This document shows positions 11,325 through 20,327 of a DNA stretch of 64,000 nt, one piece after another (position 1 is the first letter of the stretch; every line of letters begins with the position of its first letter). The translations under genes and the position numbers were made by a program. The notes below the pieces were generated by a model. The model had not been told where the DNA came from and searched no databases. It saw nothing but the letters and a program-made list of their open reading frames with translations. Source of the stretch: Tricholoma matsutake (Eukaryota > Basidiomycota > Agaricomycetes > Agaricales > Tricholomataceae); the NCBI GenBank assembly GCA_026075535.2, contig AP026544.2:6758001-6822000 (forward strand), given 5' to 3'.

Positions 11325-11963
11325 AATCCCAATGCTACAACTCAAAGATCCAGCAATGAGAAGAGTTACCACAGAGGTGATGGACAACACAGCCAAAGGA
11401 CAACTTTTTTATGAAACCTTCTTCCCCCCAGAAACCCATTATTGGTGCTGCCGCCAGAAAACTACCGCTACCCGCCACCACATTGGAAGTTCCAAAACAT
11501 CACAGATGAACAGATCCACCAGGTGATACAGAGAATGAAGCCCTACAAAGCAAGCAGAAGCGGGACAGTCCCAAACTCCGTGCTACTCCATGCCAGAGAA
11601 GATCTCGTTCCACATCTTGCTCCGCTCTTCCACGCAACTAACACCCTCGATTATTACCCACAGGAATGGTCACTTACCAAAACACTGATCCTCAAGAAAC
11701 CAGGAAAGCCAGACTATACTGCACCAATGGCATGGCAACCCATTGTTCTTTTGGATGGTATGGCCCAACTACTCAACAGCTGCCAAGCAGAAGATATAGT
11801 CATGATGTGCAAAAAACACAACCTCCTCCCAGCAAATCATTTTGGAGCCAGACTGGGTCATACCACAAATGACTCCATACACCTGCTCACAAAGATAGTA
11901 AAGGATGCATGGAGAAAAGGGCAAGTAGCCTCTGTCCTTTTCCTCAATGTCAAAGCTGCTTTT
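11325..11963 (+). pseudogene. LINE ORF2, reverse transcriptase N-terminal part
   Basis: The fingers and palm start of the LINE reverse transcriptase are recognisable. KPYKASRSGTVPNSVL, the conserved P-(D/N)-G-(I/V)-P-N block, is followed by AWQPIVLLDGMAQLL and HFGARLGHTTNDSIH. The frame then reaches the first catalytic motif, which reads FLNVKAAFPSV where the family has Asp in place of Asn. A frame change separates it from the endonuclease near 11440. It is cut at 11964-11971 by a hAT MITE and resumes at 13022 with DTKRLFHNM. Confidence 0.85.
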
Positions 11964-11971
11964 CCCAGTGT

Positions 11972-13013
11972 TAAGGCATGACTCAGGTACAGGTAACACC
12001 ATGTGTTTCTGCTTATGGGTACACACGGGTATGGGTACGGGTTTGGATTTCCATACCCAAGGAAAAACTGCACCCGTACCCATGGTTTTATGGGTTTAGT
12101 CAGTACTGTACCTGAGGTCTGATCATTGGGTCATGTGCTGACTTTGTTGATCAATATCAGCAATTCTCACACTTTTCCCATCACCACTCTCTGCCTCCAC
12201 ACCTCTGGGCGACAACCAACACCTCTGGACAGCAATAATGGCCCCCTCTTGTCAACAACAGCCCCCTCTCGTCAACAACAGCTCCCTCTGGTCAACAATG
12301 GCTGCAGCATTACCACCACCACCTTAGATATATTTAGAATTATAATAAATTATTAATGTCATAGGGTTTGTTTCACTCAGGAGCGCTGCCACATCACAAC
12401 TACCACCCCCTCTCACTCGCAAATGCGAGGTGGGGGTGTTTCTTGGTCTGTTTCTCTTGCAATAGCTGCAACATCATGACTACCACCCCCCCTCACTCGC
12501 TAATGCGAGGTGGGGTTGTTCTCTGTTCGTTTCACTCAGGAGTGCCACCACGTCACCACTACCACCCCCTCTCACTCGCAAATGCAAGTTGGGGGTGGTT
12601 CTTCATCTGTTTCTCTCACAATGGCTGCCAAGTCATGACTACCACCCCCTCTCGCTCACAAATGCAAGGTGGGGGTGTTTCTTGGTCTGTTTCTCTTGCA
12701 ACAGCTGCCACATCACCTCCACCACCCCCCCTCACTTGCAAACATGAGGTGGGGGTAGTTTGCTAACTCATGATGGCCAGTACATCACCGCTACCACCCC
12801 CCCTCGCTCGCAATTGCGAGTTGGGGTGGTTCTTCATTGTATTTAGATATATTTAGAATTATAATAAATTATTAATGTCATACCCATGGGTTTCAACCAA
12901 AACCCCCTGTACCTGTGGTAAAACCGCACCCATAACCATAACGGGTACGGTGTTCATGGGTACGGGTACAGGTACACAAAATTATACCTGGGGGTTACCT
13001 GAGTCACACCCTA
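11972..13013. mobile_element. Non-autonomous hAT-type MITE (1.04 kb)
   Basis: It is flanked by a perfect 8-bp duplication, CCCAGTGT (11964-11971 and 13014-13021). Removing one copy and the element restores the LINE frame FPSV-DTKRLFHNM. Ends: 18-base inverted repeats TAAGGCATGACTCAGGTA and TAGGGTGTGACTCAGGTA with four mismatches. Subterminal blocks of GGGTACGGGTA type follow on both sides. The interior is a tandem array of six units of about 60-110 bases, each with a CTCGCAAATGCGAG-type hairpin. The array is bracketed by two copies of a TTAGATATATTTAG segment (12325 and 12840). It has no coding capacity. Confidence 0.9.
12397..12832 (+). repeat. Tandem array of C-rich/G-rich hairpins
   Basis: Six degenerate repeats each start TACCACCCCC or similar, continue with a stem CTCGCA-loop-TGCGAG, and end in GGTGGGGGTG. 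Copies lie at about 12402, 12482, 12560, 12639, 12718 and 12794. Most copies retain partial pairing although both stem halves vary. The spacers share GTTTCTCTTGCAA or GTTTCACTCAGG segments. Confidence 0.75.
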
Positions 13014-13021
13014 CCCAGTGT

Positions 13022-13959
13022 AGATACTAAACGGCTTTTCCACAACATGTGAAAATGCAGGATACCTGAGGAATACATGGAGTGGTTAAAGAGATGACTT
13101 GGGAACAGACACACCACCTTATCTTTTGACGGCTACAAAACAGCAATCTTCATAGTTCTAAATGGACTAGACCAAGGAGACCTGCTCTCAGTAATCTTAT
13201 ACCTCATTTATAATGCTGACCTACTAAAGATTCCAGACATGAAGGCCGGAGAATGGATGCTTCTTTTTGTAGACAATGCGGCAAACATCGCCACAGGTAA
13301 GGACTTCAATGAAACTCATGAAAAGCTACGAGATATCATGACCTGCACAAATGGTGTCTTCGATTGGGCTGAGCTGCACAACTGCATTTTCAGAATCAAA
13401 AAATTCCAACTTCTAGACATTACGAAGAAGATGTGCCCTAACCCACTTGACCCCAGAAGAAGAATCCCAACCCCTCAAAGCGCACTAACCCTAAGAAACC
13501 AATGCATCCCATCAAAAGAATCGGCAAGATTCCTAGGGGTAATGGTTGATAACAAGCTAAACTGGAAGGGACAATACATGGCAGTGCTTGCAAAAGGACA
13601 GGACTGGATAATTCAGTTTAATAGGATAGCCCACACCTCGCGAGGTGTACATGCTAAGTACTTTTGCCAACTATACCTCTCCATTGCTGTACCCCGAATG
13701 TTATATGCCACTGAAATTTTCCTCACACCAAAGCAGAATGTAGGCAAGAAAGCACATAGTACAGGAACAAAGCAAGTTATTTTGAACAGACTGGCTGCAA
13801 TACAGTGATGTGCAGCAACCATGATCATGGGCACCATGAGAACCACAGCCACAGATGCACTAGAGGTGATGGCAAACCTCCTGCCATTTTACCTACTGGT
13901 GGACAAGCACCGGTACAGAGCAGCTCTACATTTGGCCACACTGCCAATAATGCACCCGC
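13022..13959 (+). pseudogene. LINE ORF2, reverse transcriptase C-terminal part
   Basis: The reverse transcriptase continues after the MITE. LDQGDLLSVILYLIYNADLL is the conserved G-(L/D)-x-Q-G-x-x-L-S-P block. MLLFVDNAANIA is the catalytic YxDD box with the second Asp changed to Asn. ARFLGVMVDNKLNW is the conserved domain E/thumb block. In-frame stops at about 13048, 13095 and 13806 are all TGA. The frame continues past 13806 with TMRTTATDALEVMANLLP and ends abruptly at 13959 where a gypsy LTR begins. The expected RNase H region is missing. Both catalytic changes are G-to-A transitions, so the copy is inactive. Confidence 0.85.
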
Positions 13960-14242
13960 TGATAGGTTGTCTCCTCGGCTCAAAGGCCAATACACCATTC
14001 CAACCCAGTACTTTACAGTCCCCCACCTGTCCTAGTGGACTCCAACCAGAGTCCAAGTGGAGTCCATGTGGAGTCCAATTGAACTACATTAAGTCATGTA
14101 GAGTTCAATCCCCCACTGGAGTCCAAGTGGAGTCCAAGTGCAATGCATTTCAACCAAATGATAAGTCAATTAGATATGAGCTCAAAGGACTTCAGACTTG
14201 GTGAATTTCATAAAGTACCCACAAAATAAATTTGTGTACTGC

Positions 14243-14317
14243 AGGAATTGAACTCAAGACCTCACCATAAGGAATCACATGACAAACCAAACAAGTGTGC
14301 TCAACCACTTGAGCCAC
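14243..14317 (-). other. tRNA-like pol III module, left end of KDZ-type element 3
   Basis: On the minus strand an A-box-like TGTGGCTCAAGTGGTT (14302-14317) precedes a B-box-like GAGTTCAATTCC (14243-14254) at tRNA-like spacing. It points toward the left terminus of the element. Confidence 0.6.
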
Positions 14318-15114
14318 AGGAGATTTATTAGGGATCAATATAAGGTTTATTTATGACTCAACTTTTCATATTCTTCGAGGAGGCATTTCTCAAACAATTA
14401 AGATCAAAATTTTTTAATTAACCACATCCCTCGTGTAGGACACGAGGGAGTGGGTATAATATAATAATAAACAAAAAAAAACCCCTCTGGCATGATGCGA
14501 GAGGGGGGGGGGATTACTACTATGTACATAAAAAACTAAACCCCTCACGTTTGGTGCAAGGGGGGGATTTGTAAGTACTACAATATATATACCCCTTGCA
14601 TTCAGTGCGAGGGGGGGGCAGAGATAAATGAAAAATAATAAACCCCTTGCATTCAGTGCGAGGGGGGGGCAGAGATAAATGAAAAATAATAAAGACCCCT
14701 CCCCATGCAAAATGCGGGGGAGGGGGGTTGGGGGATGTGGTCTGGGGTGGGTGTCATCGCCCACCCCTCCTCGCACGCGTCCGTCGCCGTAGCAAGCCGC
14801 ACCCATCATCCACCCTATGAGCAGTTGCTCATAGGCATGGGGATGGGTGCTGTGGTCATCTTCTCCCTGGTGTGACTGCCATCCACCCAACAAGCAGCTG
14901 CTTGTCGGCATGGGCTCTCACCACCCATCCACCCTGCGAGCAGAGGCTCACAGGCGTGGGGTGGGTGTGTTGTCTGCTTTGGGGGGTGCTGGTAGGTGTC
15001 ATTGTCGTTGTCGTTGTCATTGTCATTGTCATTGTCGTTGTCGTTGTCATCGACTGCACACACTCATGGTCCACCCTATGAGCAGGGGCTCGCAGGCGTG
15101 GGGTGGGTGTGTTG

Positions 15115-15570
15115 GCCCGTTTGCGGGTGGTGGTGTCATTACTAGTAGATTATAACCTAGAAAACTAAAAAAATGAGTTAGTTAGTTGATAAAAACAAAA
15201 ACCAAGTGAAAAAAACTTACATAGGGCCCAAACGACACGATCTGCATCATTTGGGCCTGTGTTGGCTCGTTTGCGAGTGGTGGTGTCGTTACTAGTAGAT
15301 TATAACCTAGAAAACTAAAAAAACGAGTTAGTTAGTTTATAAAAACAAAAACCAAGCGAAAAAAACTTACATAAGGCCCAAATGACACAGATCACGTCAT
15401 TGGGCCCGCGTTGGCTCATTTGCGAGTGGTGGCATCGTTGCCAGTAGATTATAACCTAGAAAGCTAAAAAAACAGGTTAGTTAGTTTATAAAAACAAAAA
15501 GCAAACAAAAAAAAAACTTACATAGGACCCAAATGATGTGATCTGCATCGTTTGGGCCCACATTCCATCC
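15115..15570 (-). repeat. Tandem exon/intron-like modules with hairpins
   Basis: Three direct repeats of about 150 bases. In minus-strand sense each has an exon-like block ending in a GGCCCAAA-loop-TTTGGGCC hairpin (at about 15527, 15373 and 15221), then a donor TATGTAAG. An intron-like stretch with an AACTAAC branch-like sequence follows, and then CTAG and the next block with CCACC. Both the exon and the intron are duplicated together. Confidence 0.7.
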
Positions 15571-15806
15571 ATTTGGCTCGTTTGCGGGTGGTGGTGATGG
15601 CGGATTGGGCATGGGAGCAGTGGTGGTGGGTGTCCATGCAGTGGTGGTGGTAGAGAGAGGAGGGAGGGAGGCGGCATCGATGGTGGTGGTGGTGGTGGTG
15701 GTGGTGGTGTGATGAGCTGGCACATTTGATGATGCAGCTATATGCTTTGTCATACACAGCCGCACCACAGTACCTAACACAAGTAGATGATACCTTACAC
15801 AAGGTA

Positions 15807-15876
15807 CTGTGGTGTAACAGTTATATTGTGTCTTATGATTACATAAGCAACTGACAGGGATCTGGGTTCAATCCCC
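15807..15876 (+). other. tRNA-like pol III module, right end of KDZ-type element 3
   Basis: An A-box-like TGTGGTGTAACAGTTAT at about 15808 is followed by a B-box-like GGGTTCAATCCCC ending at 15876. It points toward the right terminus. Confidence 0.6.
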
Positions 15877-16733
15877 TTTCTTACACACTTTTTCAGCGGA
15901 ATCCGACTGGACTCCCAGTGGACTCCAACTGGACTCCAAATGGACTCCACTGGACCAGTCTGAGTGGAATCCAGTGTTTGAGTGGATTCCACTTGGAGTC
16001 TGGTCGGACTGGACTAGGACTGGACTGGCAACTTTGCAGGCAGTTGGCTGGTGACCAGTCCCAGTGGACTCCAGTCAGAGTCCACCAGGAAAGATGGTGG
16101 AGTGTAAAGACCTCTTCTAACCATATTCTAATCACATCAGCTAACTCCTACAATGTCCCAGATGCAGCGTGACCCAGTCTATCGATCGTGATATCATATC
16201 GACCATGTCGAAACATCACCAGCGACATCGATCGTACCAAGAGACCACATCGCACAACCTTAGGACTACATTGAAAGCCCCTAAGATCCCTCTACATGAC
16301 CATCAAACATCCCTGATCAACGTCAAACAAACCGCGACCGCAATCAAACATCATCGACCATCGTTAAGTGTTATCAATCGATATCGAGAGACTATGAGTG
16401 ACATCGGGTACCACATTTGTTATCTATAACGTGGAAGACCATGCGCCAGGAAGTATTCCAACTGGTGCTCAAACCTGCTGATAGTAGGTCAACCTTGTTC
16501 CAACTCCCTATCATGTACAGAACCTGCTGGACGGATTATTGCGAGACTTAGTGCAGTTTATACACAAAGGACAGTCTCTTTTAGTTCTTTCCCTTTATTA
16601 CTCCTTCATCATATGATATATCTCTTTCTTGTTCAGATTCCAGTTTCCTTTTTGGCCTTGTGCCTTAACTCATATCTTTTGCCTCATGTTCTACACATGT
16701 TTCTCATACCATTTTAGGAAGTTTCTTTAAAAC

Positions 16734-16741
16734 ATATAAAA
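16734..16741 (+). promoter_or_regulatory. Putative TATA box of the gypsy LTR
   Basis: ATATAAAA lies in the LTR about 520 bases before its end. The same position in the solo LTR copies (about 5905 and 32238, minus strand) keeps an A/T-rich TATA-like stretch. Only the motif supports this call. Confidence 0.4.
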
Positions 16742-17586
16742 CTCTGTAGTATCTACTTGGAAACACAAGAAATCATCTTCACCTATCGTCTCATATTAAG
16801 TTCTAAGACTCAGATATATCCTCTAAAACAATCTAAACTTCTATGAGTTTCCTCGATCGATGAGAAACCTCTGCGACAATCATCGTCCTCGATCTTCCTT
16901 TGATCCTCTGATCGTTAGCACTAGCAACCATTCCAACACTTCCTAGCCATCGGCTATAGTCTTTGTATACTATTGACCTATCGAAAGGTCCTCAGAATTC
17001 ACACATCAACCATCGACAATCAACATTGTTCACTGTCAATCTCATCGATTGTTCTCGATATCGATCAATACTCGATCGGACCATGCCAAACATCTTCGTC
17101 TCCTATAGCACTACATTCATGACTAGTACCAACTAGTTATCTTCCCATAGGTTGGACCACGAACATTCAGAACACATCACACCCTTCCTCTGACTCATTG
17201 CAAATATCATTGGTTGCCTCATCAGCTGTTTTGGTGGTTTTCCCAGGTTGAGTATCATCATTTTTGGAGCCCACACAAGGGTTTCTAAATCATTTCATCA
17301 TTGGACCAACCTCAACTTCCTCGGCTTAGGCCAACACAAGTGAGAAACCTTTGTATTGATACTCGCCACGCCTTCGAATCTCTCGAACAATCGGGAGATA
17401 TCCTAATTCCTGTTTCCGAAGCAGAATCTACTCATTGTAGACTATTTCCTTCACCTATGTAATCGCCTTCCACATTGTCATCTTTCATCATCATCGTCAA
17501 CCTCTTCATTCATCCTTCCAACAACTTTGACACCTCTACCATCCATTACACAAGTCTTAACCCCTACCCCTAGAGTAATCGCATTC

Positions 17587-18553
17587 ATGACTACCCAAAC
17601 CACGATGCCAGCTTGTGGGCACTCAACCACTCCAAAACTCAACCCTACTCAGCCTTGAGAGCTCCGACGATACTTTGAAGAGCTTGAACTATTATTCCCG
17701 ACCTGCGGCATCACTGAATCAAATCTGATGAAGAAACATGCTTGTCGCTACCTCGACATCGACTCTTCCGAACTCTGGGAATCGCTTCCAGAATATCAGC
17801 CCAGCACATCATTCAATGAATTTCAAACAGCAGTACATAAACTCTATCCTGGCTTGGAAGATGATTGCAAGGGGAGCATATTGGACATGGACAAATTAGT
17901 GGGAGAACAGCTACACATTCAGATATTCGACATAAACGATCTAGGAATGTATTATCGCACGTTCTACAACATTACTCACTTTTTGCAAGCAAAGAATAGG
18001 ATCTTGGAAGCTGAGCAAAGCAGAGCTTATGTTCGAGGATTCCAACCCAGCTTATGGACTCGAATTGCTCGACAACTCAAACTCAAATTCCCAGACCATT
18101 ATCCCAACGATCCATATCCACTCAACGACATTCACAACACGGTAAAATTCGTACTAGCAGGCTCTAACATTGAACTCAGTAATCCACCAATCGACTTCCT
18201 CATTGCACTCGACATCAAACATCGGAAATACAGTCACCTCGTCACCGGGAACTATTATGATTAAAACCAAAGATCTAAATGCAATGTTCAAACAATTTGC
18301 TAGCACCATTGCTACGCATATCACAGGTACTAAAAATCCTCACGCTAATTCGGCAGACAGACAGGCACATATCAACGCACTTCTTTGCATATTTTGCGGT
18401 TTATCCAGACATTTTATCCCTGACTGTATGGTTTGTCAGTTGTACCTGAATGAAAGAAAGTGTAAGCGAAACGCGGAAGGAAAGATCATACTTCCAAATG
18501 GACAATTCACTCCTCAAAGTATTCCTGGCAGATTTATCAAGGAACACATCAAC
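17587..18553 (+). pseudogene. Ty3/gypsy Gag, N-terminal and zinc-knuckle part
   Basis: This is the Gag capsid protein of the large gypsy element. From the ATG at 17587 it reads MTTQTTMPACGHS and after a TGA (in place of a likely CGA) RRYFEELELLF. It then has KKHACRYLDIDSSELWESLP and the conserved capsid segment NEFQTAVHKLYPG. A frame change near 18255 leads into a nucleocapsid region with the perfect knuckle CIFCGLSRHFIPDC. It is interrupted after IKEHIN by a solo LTR and continues at 19292 with KWWKCNP. Confidence 0.8.
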
Positions 18554-19286
18554 TGTTAAGGGCGAAGCCTCAACCACTCGATCTAGTCGTTGTCATTCGA
18601 CAAGGTGCTTCCTCAATGAGTCGTTCGGCACTAGTCTTACTCGGAGCATCCGACGTAAGATAGGTAGTGCACTCTAGCAGGGCTTCTGTGTAGAGTCGTT
18701 CAGGTTCACGCACTAAGGGGCTTCCTTAGTGGTTTCGAGTAAGTTTGTGAGTTGCAAGTTAAGGCTGTTAATTGCCTAGATCTAAACTAAGGACATGCCT
18801 ACTACAAGTCACAGTACTTATACTAGAAGGGAGGTCCTTATCATCCAATTGGAAAGGTAGATGTGTATCAAGTAATAATAGAAACAATAGGCCTCATGCC
18901 TTGCATGAGGCATCCGATGTCACGGAGTGCTGCGGCGCAGCATGTCAGGAAACAATAACAGATAAGCCTCATGCCTAGCATGAGGCGTCCGATGTCACGG
19001 ATCCAATGTCAAGGATCCAATGTCGATCGTGAGAGTCCGACATCATGGACCTCATGTCAGGGGGCTGTCGTATCACAGCATGTGTGGGAGTGGGTTCGGG
19101 TGTATGGAGTCACCATGCGTCAAGGGTGCCTTCCACGGGAAGGGGATTGAATGCATGCAGTTGGCATGCGTCGTGTGTATGTCTGATGTCAAGGACATGC
19201 CCTAGGCATGAATCAAGGGGTGCCTCCTGTCTGGAGGAGATCGTCAGGTGCGTCGGGTTCCATGAGTTACAAGGAAAATTGTAACA
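18554..19286. repeat. Solo LTR (copia-like) with 5-bp duplication
   Basis: It starts TGTTAAGGG and ends TTGTAACA, with the duplication TCAAC on both sides (18549-18553 and 19287-19291). Excising it restores the Gag reading HIN-KWWKCNP. It contains two near-identical units, each a palindrome GCCTCATGC-loop-GCATGAGGC followed by TCCGATGTCACGG (about 18892 and 18966), and a series of GATGTCA words down to 19200. No coding sequence. It belongs to a different family from the TGTTAGGAAAC copia LTRs elsewhere in the window. Confidence 0.9.
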
Positions 19287-19750
19287 TCAACAAATGGTGG
19301 AAATGCAACCCAGATGCAACCCCAGCAGCTACACTTTTATTTAGCATTGCACCATCAGCACTTTCAACTTCGACTAATTCAACCTCAGCTGTGATCAATT
19401 CAATAACAGAGTCCAATGCAGTTTCAACATCGGAATCAGAAACAAAAGGCATTTATCATAATTTGATGTTGACAGCTGACTCCGAAGATAGAATAGCAGC
19501 TCTCGAGCATGAAATATTCACGCTTCAAAGTGGTCGACCATTTTCGTGTCCAAACAAAGAGGTTTGAAGTTCGGTTCCAGCCATGACAATCCCCATTCCT
19601 GCATCGTCGACATCTACTGCTCCAGTACCAGCACCCTTGACTTCATCGACAACAGTCAACCCTTCAACTTCAACTACGGCTCCAACATTGGCATCGACAT
19701 CGACTTCTCCTGCATCGACCACTTCGCCATCGACAACCATACCCCCAATG
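19287..19750 (+). pseudogene. Ty3/gypsy Gag-Pol linker
   Basis: Gag-Pol continues after the solo LTR. It is Ser/Thr/Ala-rich and includes the conserved stretch RIAALEHEIFTLQ, a probable short coiled coil. A frame change at about 19565 precedes a Thr/Ser/Pro-rich tract ending in TIPPM. The reading is cut by the KDZ transposon at 19751 and resumes exactly at 25774 with QTSVHPYASVREN. Confidence 0.75.
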
Positions 19751-20057
19751 AGGTCTTTACACTGCCCCATATGTTCTGTGCAGATCTGTGTGGAATTGCG
19801 TGGACTCTGCATGGATCTGCACGGACTCCATATAGATTTACATCCCATCTAATGAACAGTTTTAGTTATGCAACAGGGGCAGACAGTCCACACGGATCCG
19901 CACAGACTAGCTTGGATTCCACACTTTTTACTCAGATTCCACAGACTTCAACCATCCGCATCCGAGATCAGACAGCAAGTATGAGCAAGGACCAGCAAGG
20001 ACAGTCCGCATACATCTGAATAGACCATTTGAGCTTAGCAAAATAATGCAACAAACA

Positions 20058-20127
20058 GGACTCGAACCAGTGATATTATAAGCATGTGTGAAAGTTTTGA
20101 CACACAATACCATTACACCAAGCAGCC
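20058..20127 (-). other. tRNA-like pol III module, left end of KDZ transposon
   Basis: On the minus strand an A-box-like GGCTGCTTGGTGTAATGGT (20109-20127) is followed by a consensus B box GGTTCGAGTCC (20058-20068). The T-arm pairs in 4 of 5 positions and an anticodon-like stem (GTGTG with CACAC) can form, but no acceptor stem is seen. It points to the left terminus. Confidence 0.65.
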
Positions 20128-20327
20128 ATTGTTAAGGTACTGCAACCAATGCTACATGTCATGTCAGCCAGGCCAATTAGATAAGGTCTATTATTAGGTA
20201 TGTTCTATTATTGAAACAATAGTAATACTGTGGTGACATGGCATTAATTTTTCCCACTGTCCCACTACATCCCCCACCACGTACTCCCTCGCTCCAAGCA
20301 CCACAACCCAACACTCTCGCCGCCGAT

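Larger units (their letters stand above)
14006..16113 (-). mobile_element. KDZ-type non-autonomous element 3
   Basis: The flanks are ATTCCAACC (13997-14005) and CTTCTAACC (16114-16122), a 9-bp duplication with two differences. Ends carry the CTTTACA(G/C)TCC inverted repeat. Subterminal clusters use the word GGACTCCA on both sides. Next come tRNA-like modules pointing outward at each end. The interior carries six CCCCTCGCA-type hairpins (14427-14725), four GCAAGC-type hairpins (14811-15104), a GTCATT/GTCGTT microsatellite (15000-15050), and three tandem copies of an exon-plus-intron-like block (15115-15570, minus sense). Its minus-strand content closely matches 53800-54480 in KDZ-type element 4. 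It lies inside the gypsy LTR. Confidence 0.85.
13960..17260 (+). repeat. Ty3/gypsy 5' LTR (interrupted)
   Basis: It begins TGATAGGTTGTCTCC and ends GAGTATCATCA. The Gag-Pol body follows in the same orientation, so this is taken as the 5' LTR. It is the reverse complement of the solo LTRs at 5383, 31728 and, more distantly, 467. Without the KDZ-type element (14006-16113) it is about 1.18 kb. TTTTTGGAGCCCAC just downstream may hold the primer-binding site, though no tRNA match can be confirmed here. The left flank is the LINE (CCGC, 13956-13959). No matching right-hand duplication was found, because the element's 3' end has been rearranged. Confidence 0.75.

Noticed and set aside
12397..12832. 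CRISPR-like array
   Set aside because: The repeats are degenerate hairpins with repeated spacers in a eukaryotic MITE. There are no unique spacers and no cas genes.
6703..15876. Functional tRNA genes at the A/B-box pairs
   Set aside because: Acceptor and D stems do not pair convincingly and no anticodon arm is regular. Only tRNA-like promoter modules are claimed.
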